A DNA stretch of 64,000 nucleotides from Bin87 sp964502995 (GTDB taxonomy: Bacteria > Chloroflexota > Dehalococcoidia > Lucifugimonadales > UBA3495). Shown here piece after piece: positions 43,499 through 51,923 of this stretch. A program made the position numbers and the translations under genes. Below the pieces are notes generated by a model. It did no database searches, was not told the origin of the DNA, and saw only the letters and a program-made list of their open reading frames with translations. How positions within the stretch are numbered: position 1 is the stretch's first letter; every line of letters begins with the position of its first letter. The stretch covers positions 1 through 64,000 of the forward strand of contig CAZCZB010000003.1 of NCBI GenBank assembly GCA_964502995.1. Reading direction: 5' to 3'.

Positions 43499-46400
43499 AT
43501 GTTTGACGTGGTGTCCAGTCGAGTCAGTTTCCCGGATTTGGATTCCGAGGTCCTTGATTATTGGAAGGAGCGGGACGTGTTCCGGCGTTCCTCGGAGGAA
43601 CGGCCGGATGCTCCGCTTTTCATGATGTATGAGGGGCCGCCGACGGCCAACGGCAGTCCTGGCATACACCACGTTCTGGCCCGTGTCTTCAAGGACGTGA
43701 TTTCCCGGTACCGCACCATGAAGGGCTGCCGGGTGATTCGCAAGGGCGGCTGGGACACCCACGGGCTGCCGGTGGAGCTTCAGATTGAGCAGGAATTGGG
43801 GCTGTCCTCGAAGCGCGAGATTGAGGAGTTCGGCATTGCCGAGTTCAATCGCCGCTGCCGGGACAGCGTGTTCCGCTATGTAAAAGAATGGGAGGTGATG
43901 ACCGACCGCATCGGTTACTGGGTCGATATGGACGACCCGTACGTCACGCTGGACAACGACTACATTGAGACAGGTTGGTGGATTCTCAAACAGCTTTGGG
44001 ACCGCGGGCTTCTCTACCAGGACCGCAGGGGCGCTCCGCATTGCCCTCGGTGCGTGTCCAGCCTGTCGTCCCACGAGGTGGCGCTGGGCTACCGGGAGAA
44101 CACGCCGGACCCGTCCACGTTCGTCAAGTTTGAGGCCACGGAATGGATCGGCGGCGCGTCGCCGGATGTCCCGTCGTACTTCCTGGCGTGGACGACCACG
44201 CCCTGGACGCTGCCGGGGAACACCGCGCTGGCGGTCAGCTCGGACGCCGATTACTCAATCGTCGAGACCACCGATGAGTCCGGGAACGTGTCCCGCATGG
44301 CGCTGGCGACGGCCCTGTTGGGCGTGCTGCAGGAGGACTACACCATTACCGGCGAGGTCAAGGGCAGCGAGTTGGTGGGGTTGTCCTATCGCCCGCTGTA
44401 CTCCGCGTCGGAATACGGCACGGCCATCCGGCAGTTCGTGAGGCACGACGATGGGCAGACCTCGCTGGAAGACGCGGAGGCCTACGCCACGCGAGTTGTG
44501 GCCGCCGATTTCGTCAGCATGGATGACGGCACCGGCATCGTCCACATCGCGCCGGCCTTTGGCGACGAAGACCTTGGGCTGGGTCGCGAATGGGGGCTGG
44601 CCTTCGTGCAGCCGGTCGATCTGCAGGGCGTGATCACGGGCGACTACCCGTTCGCGGGCAAGTTCGTCAAGGACGCCGACCCCGAAATCCTGGCCGACCT
44701 GGAATCTCGCGGCCTGCTGCATCACCAGGGGATTTATCGACACACCTATCCGTTCTGCTGGCGGTGCGACACGCCGCTGCTGTACTACGCCAAGACGTCG
44801 TGGTACATCCGCACCACCGCCGTGAAGGACCAACTGGTGGGCAACAACTCCAGGATCAACTGGTACCCGGAACATATCCGCGAGGGCCGGTTTGGCGAGT
44901 GGCTCCGCAACAACGTGGACTGGGCGATCTCCCGGGAAAGATACTGGGGCACCCCGATTCCCATCTGGCAGTGCGACGTTTGCGGCGCATCCGAGTGCGT
45001 CGGGGGCCTGGGCGAGTTGTCAGACCAGGCCGGCAAGGAACTGGACGGACTGGACCTGCATCGCCCATACGTGGACGACGTGCAGTGGCAGTGCCGGATT
45101 GACGGATGCGGAGGAGTGTACCGGCGCATCCCCGAGGTGATGGACTGCTGGTTCGATTCGGGCATGATGCCGCTGGCCCAGTGGCACTATCCCTTTGAAA
45201 ACCGCAGCATCGAGACCGACGGCAGGCTGCCGGCGGATTACATCTGCGAGGCCGTGGACCAGACCCGCGGCTGGTTCTACAGCCTGCACGCGCTTTCCAC
45301 GCTGATGCAGGACGACATCGCGTATCGCAACGTCATCTGCCTCGGCCTGATTCTGGACGGTCGCGGACGCAAGATGAGCAAGCGGCTGGGCAACATCGTA
45401 GAGCCCGATTCCATCCTGGATACCCACGGCGCAGACGCTTTGCGTTGGTACCTGTTCACCGCGTCGCATCCGGGCGAGCCGCGCCGGTTCTCCGACCGTT
45501 TGGTTCAGCAGACCCTGCGACAGGTGCTGCTGACGCTGTGGAACGTGTACTCATTCTTCACCAACTATGCCAACATCGACGAGTTTGAGCCGTCGCAGAT
45601 TCCGGAAGGCTGGAAGCCCGAAAACGAAATGGACCGCTGGGTATTGTCGGAACTCAACCAGTTGGCGCAGGTGGTCGATGGACACCTGGACAACTACAAC
45701 CCCACCGACGCGGGCCGCCGCATCGCGGAGTTCATTGACGTGCTGTCCAACTGGTACGTCAGGCGCAACCGGCGGCGTTTCTGGAAGAGCGAGGCGGATG
45801 CCGACAAGATGGGAGCGTACGCCACCCTGTACACCTGCCTGGCGACGGTGGCCCGGTTGATGGCTCCCCTGGCTCCGTTCGTGGCCGAGCACATGTACCG
45901 GAATCTCGAGCTTCGGTTCAACGAGGATGCTCCCGACAGCGTGCATCTGGCAGACTATCCGGTGGCCGACACGTCGTTGATCGACCAGGAAATCATGGAC
46001 GCGACCCGCCTGGCGATTCGGGTTTCCAGCATGGGCCGCGCGGCGCGCAGCAAGGCGGGACTCAAGGTGCGTCAGCCGCTGGCGTCCGTGGTCGTGCGCA
46101 CGCGCAACCAGGACGAAACGCGCTACCTGGACTGGATTCGTGAGCAGGTGCTTGAGGAACTGAACATCAAGGAACTGGTCGTTGACAGCCCGGAGCATCC
46201 CATCTACGCGCAGGCGCAGGCCGAGGCCGGCGAGGGCACCGACGCGGTGGTGGCCGTCAACGGTTATTCCGCGGCCGTTGAGGCGGGATACATGGTCGCC
46301 GTGGATTCCAACATAACTCCGGAGTTGCACGACGAGGGCCTGGCGCGTGAGTTGGCCCACCGCATCCAGAACCTCAGAAAACGCGCCGGGTTCGAGATAA

Positions 46401-46597
46401 CGGACCACATCGTCACCTATTATCAGGGGCCGGAGGATGTTGCCCGTGTCATGCGTGATCACGCGGACTACATCATGGCCGAGACCCTGAGCAACGGCCT
46501 GCCCTTCGAACCGGCGCCGGAAGAGGCCACGTCCGAGTCTTCGGAGGTCGAAGGCATGGAAGTGACGCTGGCCGTTCAGCGCGTTTCCGCCGATTAG
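43499..46597 (+). CDS. ileS: Isoleucyl-tRNA synthetase, type 2, with GIHH motif
   Basis: A 1032-residue class I synthetase that charges tRNA-Ile. The start is at 43499 (MFDVVSSRVSFPDLDSEVLD), which suits the type-2 family; a GTG at 43445 would add 18 residues without homology. The catalytic signature lies in YEGPPTANGSPGIHHVLARV: the usual HxGH is replaced by GIHH (residues 55-58, bases 43661-43672). KMSKR is at 45371-45385 (RKMSKRLGN). Editing-domain segments such as YFLAWTTTPWTLPGNTALAV are intact. Type-2 IleRS with a GxHH motif are reported to be highly mupirocin resistant while keeping activity. mutM follows five bases after the stop. Confidence 0.95.
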   Translation: MFDVVSSRVSFPDLDSEVLDYWKERDVFRRSSEERPDAPLFMMYEGPPTANGSPGIHHVLARVFKDVISRYRTMKGCRVIRKGGWDTHGLPVELQIEQELGLSSKREIEEFGIAEFNRRCRDSVFRYVKEWEVMTDRIGYWVDMDDPYVTLDNDYIETGWWILKQLWDRGLLYQDRRGAPHCPRCVSSLSSHEVALGYRENTPDPSTFVKFEATEWIGGASPDVPSYFLAWTTTPWTLPGNTALAVSSDADYSIVETTDESGNVSRMALATALLGVLQEDYTITGEVKGSELVGLSYRPLYSASEYGTAIRQFVRHDDGQTSLEDAEAYATRVVAADFVSMDDGTGIVHIAPAFGDEDLGLGREWGLAFVQPVDLQGVITGDYPFAGKFVKDADPEILADLESRGLLHHQGIYRHTYPFCWRCDTPLLYYAKTSWYIRTTAVKDQLVGNNSRINWYPEHIREGRFGEWLRNNVDWAISRERYWGTPIPIWQCDVCGASECVGGLGELSDQAGKELDGLDLHRPYVDDVQWQCRIDGCGGVYRRIPEVMDCWFDSGMMPLAQWHYPFENRSIETDGRLPADYICEAVDQTRGWFYSLHALSTLMQDDIAYRNVICLGLILDGRGRKMSKRLGNIVEPDSILDTHGADALRWYLFTASHPGEPRRFSDRLVQQTLRQVLLTLWNVYSFFTNYANIDEFEPSQIPEGWKPENEMDRWVLSELNQLAQVVDGHLDNYNPTDAGRRIAEFIDVLSNWYVRRNRRRFWKSEADADKMGAYATLYTCLATVARLMAPLAPFVAEHMYRNLELRFNEDAPDSVHLADYPVADTSLIDQEIMDATRLAIRVSSMGRAARSKAGLKVRQPLASVVVRTRNQDETRYLDWIREQVLEELNIKELVVDSPEHPIYAQAQAEAGEGTDAVVAVNGYSAAVEAGYMVAVDSNITPELHDEGLARELAHRIQNLRKRAGFEITDHIVTYYQGPEDVARVMRDHADYIMAETLSNGLPFEPAPEEATSESSEVEGMEVTLAVQRVSAD

Positions 46598-46602
46598 GTC
46601 GC

Positions 46603-47415
46603 ATGCCCGAACTTCCCGAGGTCGAAAACACGCGGCAGTACCTGATCCGGTCGGGCCTGATTGGCCGCACGCTGGGGGCTCCGGAAATCACCTGGGCGAA
46701 AACGGTCCGCCAACCATCCGTCGGGGAGTTCCTTGAGGGTGTGGCGGGCCGGCAGGTTACCGACCTGCGACGCCGCGGCAAGTTCCTGTTCGCGCCGCTG
46801 GACGATGATCAGCACCTTGTGATGCACCTGGGCATGACCGGAGCGTTGCGGATTCACGACGCGTCGCGCGAACCTCCGGCCATGGTCCGGCACACGTTTC
46901 CCATGGACGGCGGGCGGGAGATGCGGTTCATCGACCCGCGCAAGTTCGGCCACCTCTGGCTGCTGGCGGACCCGTCGGATGCAATGCCCCCGATGGGTCC
47001 CGAACCGTTGGAACCGTCGTTCACGGAAGCCGTGCTGGAAGACGCGCTTGCCGGCCGCAAGGCTCCGCTCAAGGCGCTGCTCCTGGAGCAGTCGGTAATT
47101 GCGGGACTGGGCAACCTGTACGCGGACGAATCCCTGTACCTGGCGGGCATCCATCCGGAACGCGGCGCGAATACGCTGTCGGGCGACGAGGTTTCCCGTC
47201 TGCACCGGGGGATCGTCACCGCGCTGACACGTTCCACCGAGGCCTACGCCGCCGCCCGAGACGCCGAGTGGCCCGACCCACCCACGGCGCTTTCACCATG
47301 GACGATTCCTCGCGCCGCCGGCGAGTATTGTCCCCGTTGTCAAACGGAAATGAACGTGATGCGCGTCCGAAACCGCAGCACCTGGTACTGTCCCAACTGC
47401 CAGCCGGCGGGTTGA
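46603..47415 (+). CDS. mutM: Formamidopyrimidine-DNA glycosylase
   Basis: A 270-residue base-excision enzyme for oxidised purines. The N-terminal PELPEVENTRQYL carries the catalytic Pro and Glu, LRRRGKFLF the conserved lysine, and MHLGMTG the next motif. The helix-two-turn-helix segment is IAGLGNLYADESLYLAGIHP near 165, and the C-terminal zinc finger is CPRCQTEMNVMRVRNRSTWY with CPNC following. The length is normal. It is co-directional with ileS and five bases from it. Confidence 0.97.
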   Translation: MPELPEVENTRQYLIRSGLIGRTLGAPEITWAKTVRQPSVGEFLEGVAGRQVTDLRRRGKFLFAPLDDDQHLVMHLGMTGALRIHDASREPPAMVRHTFPMDGGREMRFIDPRKFGHLWLLADPSDAMPPMGPEPLEPSFTEAVLEDALAGRKAPLKALLLEQSVIAGLGNLYADESLYLAGIHPERGANTLSGDEVSRLHRGIVTALTRSTEAYAAARDAEWPDPPTALSPWTIPRAAGEYCPRCQTEMNVMRVRNRSTWYCPNCQPAG

Positions 47416-47609
47416 ATCGCCATCGGCTCGAAACGGGCTGATTCGCCGCAAACATGGCGGGCCAAACGGCTCGGGCGGGAGCGGCGAACCACCTCGTTTG
47501 TTGACGCCGGCACTGGCACACCCTTACACTGTGCCGCGTCGACGGGCCGCGTTTCAGCCGCGTCCCGTTGTAATATCAACTGAGAAATTGCTGTTGGAGG
47601 CTGACTAAA

Positions 47610-49712
47610 ATGGCCGGTTACCGAAAGCACGAAGCCCAGGATTGGGCGTGGCAAACCCTCAAGGGACAGTGGACCACCCTGGTGACGCCTTTCACTCCGG
47701 ATAACAGGGTCGATACGGAAGGGCTCCGGCAGAACATTCGACACGTCCGGAGTCTCGGAGTACGGGGCGGCGGCTGCACCTGGAACATGGGTGAATTCTG
47801 GAGCCTGACCGAATCCGAGCGCCGTTTGGTAATGGATACCGTGGCGGACGAGGCGGCCGGCAACTGGCTGATCGGTGCTCACGTCACCGATACCTCCCTG
47901 CAGGAGAGCATCGCGCTGGCCCAGCACGCCCAGCGGGGCGGGTTCGACCTGCTGATCATCGCGCCGTCCTACATGGTCACCAAGACCGAGGACCAGGTGG
48001 TCGAGTTTGTGCGGCAGGTGGCCGACACCACCGATCTGGCGATGATGTTCTACAACTCGCCGCAGTTCGGCATCACCATCAGCCCGCAGGGTCTCAAGCG
48101 CATTTGCGCGATCCCCAACGTGGTGGGCGTCAAGGAAGCGAGTTTCAACCAGCAGATTTCCATCGAAACCCATCTGATGGTCGGGCGCGACGCAATAATC
48201 AGCACGCCGGACGAGTGGATATTCCACAAGGCAAAGGAGTTGGGTTTCAACCAGCAGGTGATGTTTGCCAACACCTCCGACTGGCGTTTTGATACCCCCC
48301 TGCACAACTACTATGTGCAGTTCATTGAGAAGGCCACCAACGGCGATCTTGATGTAGATTTCTATAACTTGCACCTGAAGGACATCAAAGCGCTGTCCGA
48401 CAAATGGTGGGGCGGGACGATGAAAAGGACCGGCGGGGCGCTGCCGGTGTCCATGTGCAAGGCCTGGGGCGAGATGATGGGAATGGCCGGCGGCAGCGTG
48501 CGCGCCCCGCTGACCGACCTCACCGAAGAGCAAAAGAGCACACTCTGGCGGGAACTGGAGCCGCTGCTGCCTCGCGTCGCGGCGCCGACGCCTCCGGGCC
48601 GCGAGATCATCCGCGGTCGCCCCCACGCGCCCTGGCTCAATGGTAACCGGGAGCCCGGCCGCCATATTGACCTGGAAGGCTCCGGCATGATGCTGCTGGT
48701 GAGCGCCCAGGACAAGGCGGAAGCCCTGGAAGCAGACCGGGGCGGCGCCGACATCATCGACCTGAAGAACCTGCAGGAAGCGCTGGTGGGTTCCGCTCAC
48801 CCCAATTTGGTCCGGGAAGTGCGGGAGATCATCCCGCCGCACAAGCACGTCAGCGTCACCCTCGGCGTTGTTCCCAACCAGCCGGGCACCGTGGCCATGG
48901 CCGTTCACGCGGCGACGATGATGGATGCGACGTCGGTGAAGGTCGGGTTCCGGGTGGCCGATTATGAGACGGCTGTCGAGGTGCTGAAGGAGTCCCGCGA
49001 GGCGATCGGCAATTCGGAAACCAAGTTGATCGGATCACTGTTCGCGGATAACCTGCTGTTTGAGGGCGGGTTGGATCCGCACCTGATGGTCCAGTTGGCC
49101 CTGGAAGGCGAGTGCGACGGCCTCCTGATCGACACGCTGACCAAGGACGGGCGCAACCTGTTCGACTTCATGCCGGAACCGGTGCTGCGCGACATGGTGA
49201 TGGAAGCCAAGGCGGCCGGCCTCAGCACGGCCCTGAGCGGCCACCTCAAGCTGGACAACCTTGACGAACTGGCCCGCATCAATCCTGACATCGTCGGTGT
49301 ACGCGGCGCGGTGTGTTCCAGCGGTGAACGCGACCGGGCAGTGGCCTGGGAAGCCGTGGCCTACTTCAAGGAGCAGCTTGACCTGCGCAAGAGTGGACAG
49401 ATCGACGTGCGCGCTCCGGTGGGAGCCACCGCCAACGGCAACGGCAACGGCCACAGCAACGGCCACCAGTACGGCAGCGGATGGACAGTGATTGACGGGC
49501 GCGGCAAGAACTGCGCCGGCGTGATCGCCGCCCTGAGCCGCCAGATGGAATACGACCGGACATCGTTCATCGAGGCCATCCTGCACGACGCGCTGAACAT
49601 CTACGACGTCATCTACTGGACAGAGCAGGCGGGTCACAAGCTGCTGACCCAGCGCAAGGAAAACGACGGCACGTTGCGCGTGCTGATCCAGCCGTTCGGC
49701 AACGACCGTTAG
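47610..49712 (+). CDS. DapA-like aldolase fused to MfnB-like synthase
   Basis: A 700-residue three-part protein. Residues 15-320 are a dihydrodipicolinate-synthase-superfamily barrel: MGEFWSLTESER, MFYNSPQFG with Tyr148, and VVGVKEAS with Schiff-base Lys175. Residues 359-590 resemble MfnB, the (5-formylfuran-3-yl)methyl phosphate synthase of methanofuran synthesis: MMLLVSAQDKAEALEADRGG, then DIIDLKNLQEA with Lys386, and VTLGVVPNQPGTVAMAVHA. A GNGNGHSNGH linker (610-619) leads to an unassigned C-terminal module (about 624-700) with GKNCAGVIAALSRQME. This combination is unfamiliar to me. The active lysine of each barrel is kept. A terminator follows, so it is a single-gene unit. Confidence 0.85.
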   Translation: MAGYRKHEAQDWAWQTLKGQWTTLVTPFTPDNRVDTEGLRQNIRHVRSLGVRGGGCTWNMGEFWSLTESERRLVMDTVADEAAGNWLIGAHVTDTSLQESIALAQHAQRGGFDLLIIAPSYMVTKTEDQVVEFVRQVADTTDLAMMFYNSPQFGITISPQGLKRICAIPNVVGVKEASFNQQISIETHLMVGRDAIISTPDEWIFHKAKELGFNQQVMFANTSDWRFDTPLHNYYVQFIEKATNGDLDVDFYNLHLKDIKALSDKWWGGTMKRTGGALPVSMCKAWGEMMGMAGGSVRAPLTDLTEEQKSTLWRELEPLLPRVAAPTPPGREIIRGRPHAPWLNGNREPGRHIDLEGSGMMLLVSAQDKAEALEADRGGADIIDLKNLQEALVGSAHPNLVREVREIIPPHKHVSVTLGVVPNQPGTVAMAVHAATMMDATSVKVGFRVADYETAVEVLKESREAIGNSETKLIGSLFADNLLFEGGLDPHLMVQLALEGECDGLLIDTLTKDGRNLFDFMPEPVLRDMVMEAKAAGLSTALSGHLKLDNLDELARINPDIVGVRGAVCSSGERDRAVAWEAVAYFKEQLDLRKSGQIDVRAPVGATANGNGNGHSNGHQYGSGWTVIDGRGKNCAGVIAALSRQMEYDRTSFIEAILHDALNIYDVIYWTEQAGHKLLTQRKENDGTLRVLIQPFGNDR

Positions 49713-49736
49713 CCGGCTGGAATACAGGATCAACAC

Positions 49737-49769
49737 CGAGGGCGGGCGAACAACCCGCCCTCGTTTGTT
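49737..49769 (+). terminator. Rho-independent terminator
   Basis: CGAGGGCGGG (49737-49746) and its exact complement (49754-49763), 7-base loop, followed by TTTGTTT. It ends the fusion gene transcript. Confidence 0.92.
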
Positions 49770-49816
49770 TGGCGCAGCGGGGTCCGGGCAAGGCCTATCC
49801 AGAGTCTCCACACTTT

Positions 49817-49895
49817 CCGCTCATGGTGCGGAACGTCCGCCTTTGGCGGGAGCCCGTCGAACCACGAGCTTCGTCCTTCGACAGGCTCAGGACGA
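49817..49895. repeat. REP-like palindromic repeat, degenerate
   Basis: The core TCGTCCT (49871-49877) and AGGACGA (49889-49895) flank TCGACAGGCTC. The minus strand gives the familiar GAGCCTGTCGAAGG motif that is widespread in bacterial intergenic DNA. A second half-element, CCGCTCATGGT with GTCGAACCACGAG, surrounds unrelated sequence at 49817-49868. A related element is at 54257-54299. Confidence 0.75.
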
Positions 49896-49951
49896 GCGGA
49901 CACAAGAAGGTTGCGCAACTCTGGAAAGGCCCTGGCGGTCGGGGCTTCGCG

Positions 49952-49981
49952 TTGACCGTGGCCGGCTGGCGACCCTATAAT
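49952..49981 (+). promoter_or_regulatory. Promoter of the molybdenum hydroxylase operon
   Basis: TTGACC (49952-49957) and TATAAT (49976-49981) with an 18-base spacer. The predicted start near 49988 is about 50 bases before the first start codon. Confidence 0.75.
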
Positions 49982-50037
49982 CCGACGCGTCCGCCGCTCT
50001 CGTATCCTGTCCAGGCGTGCCGGACGTGGAGGGATGG

Positions 50038-50955
50038 ATGGCTCGCTTTGAATACCTTGAACCCCGTTCCCTGGATGAGGCGCTCACCATGCTGTCGGAG
50101 CAGGGCGAGCGCGCCCGTCTGGTGGCTGGCAGCACCGACTTCCTGGTCCGTTGGCGCACCGGCGTCTGGCGCCCCGAGTCGGTGGTGTGCATGCAGCACG
50201 TGCCCGGGCTGGATTACATCCGATGGAATGATGACGACGGACTGTCGATGGGAGCCATGGCAACCGTTCAGGCCGTTGAGCAGAACTCCGACGTTCGCCG
50301 CCACTACCCCGCGCTGATTGCCGGAGCAACCTCGTTTGCCGGCGTGCAGGTTCGGAACCTCGCCACGGTGGGCGGCAACATCTGCAACGCTTCGCCGGCA
50401 GGGGACACGCTGCCGGCGCTGCTGGCCTACAACGCCCAGTGCCGGATTGTCGGCGCGTCGGGCGAGCGGTGGCTGCCGCTGGACGAACTGTTCGTGGGTC
50501 CGGGCCGGACTGCGCTGGAGCCCGGCGAGATTCTGACGGAAATCAGGCTGCCGCCCCCTGGCGCCAACACCGGCGGGCTCTACATCAAGCACAGCCCCAG
50601 GGGCGCCATGGACATCTCGGCCGTCGGGGTCGCGTCGGTGGTTAGCATCGCCGATGACGGGACCTGCGCCAGCGCGCGGATCGCGCTCGGAGCGGTGGCC
50701 CCGACTCCGGTGCGCGCCTATGCCGCGGAGGGCCGCCTGGTTTCGCAACACCTGGACGATGCGAACATTGCGGACGCGGCCCGTCTGGCGGCGCAATCGT
50801 GCAACCCGATCGCGGACGTGCGCAGCGGCGCGGATTATCGCCGCGACATGGTGCAGGTGCTGACCGAGCGGACGCTGCGCCACGCCGTGGCCACCGCCGC
50901 CGATCCGCCCACATTCGATGATATTCGCCGCCTGGCGGTGCAGACCGCCTGGTAA
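50038..50955 (+). CDS. Molybdenum hydroxylase FAD subunit
   Basis: A 305-residue medium subunit (CoxM/XdhB type). The ATG at 50038 has GGAGGG just upstream; a GTG at 50017 is the alternative. FAD motifs are LVAGSTDFLVRWR near 35-47 and TVGGNICNASPAGDTLPALL near 109-128. The C-terminal CO-dehydrogenase-flavoprotein domain begins near 170. It passes electrons from the Fe-S subunit to an acceptor. It is the first gene of the operon. Confidence 0.95.
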   Translation: MARFEYLEPRSLDEALTMLSEQGERARLVAGSTDFLVRWRTGVWRPESVVCMQHVPGLDYIRWNDDDGLSMGAMATVQAVEQNSDVRRHYPALIAGATSFAGVQVRNLATVGGNICNASPAGDTLPALLAYNAQCRIVGASGERWLPLDELFVGPGRTALEPGEILTEIRLPPPGANTGGLYIKHSPRGAMDISAVGVASVVSIADDGTCASARIALGAVAPTPVRAYAAEGRLVSQHLDDANIADAARLAAQSCNPIADVRSGADYRRDMVQVLTERTLRHAVATAADPPTFDDIRRLAVQTAW

Positions 50956-50972
50956 GCAGTGAGGACAGAGTG

Positions 50973-51449
50973 ATGAAACAGCCGCTGATACTGAACATAA
51001 ACGGCGAACCGCGCCAGATGCTGGTGGAACCGTTCTACTCGCTGCTCGATTGCCTGCGCGATGACGCCCAATTGACCGGCACCAAGAAAGGGTGCGATGA
51101 AGGGGACTGCGGCGCATGCACGGTTCTGATGGATGGCAAGGCGGTCACGTCGTGCCTGGTGCTGGCCCACAGCGCCCACGACGCCGAGATCACCACCATC
51201 GAAGGCCTGGCTGACGTGGACCAACTGAGTCCCGTCCAGAAGGCGTTCGTGGAGCATGGCGGTCTGCAATGCGGGTTCTGCATTCCCGGACTGATCATGT
51301 CGGCCACCGGATTCCTCCAGCAGAACCCCGATCCCACCGAGGAGGAGGTGCGCTTCGCCATCGGCGGGAATCTGTGCCGCTGCACGGGATACAACCGCGT
51401 AATTGAGGCGATAATGTCGGCGGCGGAAGAAATCAGGGCAACCGCGTGA
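50973..51449 (+). CDS. Molybdenum hydroxylase 2Fe-2S subunit
   Basis: A 158-residue small subunit (CoxS type). The plant-type cluster ligands are CDEGDCGACTVLMDG (about 41-55) plus a later Cys62, and the C-terminal cluster is LQCGFCIPGLIMSATG with NLCRCTGYNRVIEAI. Both clusters are intact. The ATG at 50973 follows GAGGACAG; GTG at 50970 is the neighbour. The stop overlaps the start of the next gene by four bases (GTGA). Confidence 0.96.
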   Translation: MKQPLILNINGEPRQMLVEPFYSLLDCLRDDAQLTGTKKGCDEGDCGACTVLMDGKAVTSCLVLAHSAHDAEITTIEGLADVDQLSPVQKAFVEHGGLQCGFCIPGLIMSATGFLQQNPDPTEEEVRFAIGGNLCRCTGYNRVIEAIMSAAEEIRATA

Positions 51450-51895
51450 TTGTTCGGGAGCAACGGGTGTCGCGCCGCATGGAAAATATCGTGAGCCATT
51501 TCAACCGCTCATTCGCCAATTGGGGAATCGAGCTGCCCGAAGAATCGGTCGCCAACCGGCAGCGCGGCAAGATTGTCCAGGCGGGATGGACGGTGTGGTG
51601 GTTGTTCGCCGAGGATGAAAACGGCGAATACCTGGACTATTACGCCATGCACCGGATGACGAGCGACAGCCACGTTCGCGTTTACGTCGACGGCACTATC
51701 CAGGGTCTGGAAACGGTGAGAGACATGCGCCGCGCTTCCACCGACCCCGCCGAGGACGCGAAACTCGAAGCCGAATTCAGGGCACACAATCGCAGAGTGA
51801 ATCAGGAACTGGAAGCCAAGGGGTTTGGTATGCAGGGCGACGAGCACGGCTCCGCGATCATCAATCGCACCCTGCTGTTGTCCGATCCCGAATGA
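51446..51895 (+). CDS. Unknown protein within the molybdenum hydroxylase operon
   Basis: A 149-residue soluble protein that I do not recognise. It starts at GTG 51446, overlapping the Fe-S subunit stop; an internal ATG at 51479 is an alternative start. Conserved-looking parts are VQAGWTVWWLFAEDENGEYL, DYYAMHRMTSDSHVRVYVDG and the helical C-terminal half with many charged residues. There is no cysteine cluster and no membrane segment. Its place between the small and large subunits suggests an accessory factor or an extra subunit of the same enzyme, but this is inference only. Confidence 0.7.
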   Translation: MIVREQRVSRRMENIVSHFNRSFANWGIELPEESVANRQRGKIVQAGWTVWWLFAEDENGEYLDYYAMHRMTSDSHVRVYVDGTIQGLETVRDMRRASTDPAEDAKLEAEFRAHNRRVNQELEAKGFGMQGDEHGSAIINRTLLLSDPE

Positions 51896-51923
51896 TGCTG
51901 GCAAAAGAACGGAGATGATTGAC

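Larger units (their letters stand above)
49713..50037. other. Intergenic region with terminator, repeat and promoter
   Basis: 325 bases. In order: a rho-independent terminator (49737-49769), a degenerate palindromic repeat (49817-49895) and the promoter of the molybdenum hydroxylase operon (49952-49981). No gene is seen; a minus-strand reading with PEPVEGR is an artefact of the repeat. Confidence 0.7.

Noticed and set aside
49730..49918. 62-residue minus-strand frame with PEPVEGR
   Set aside because: This is the known translation artefact of the GAGCCTGTCGAAGG repeat.
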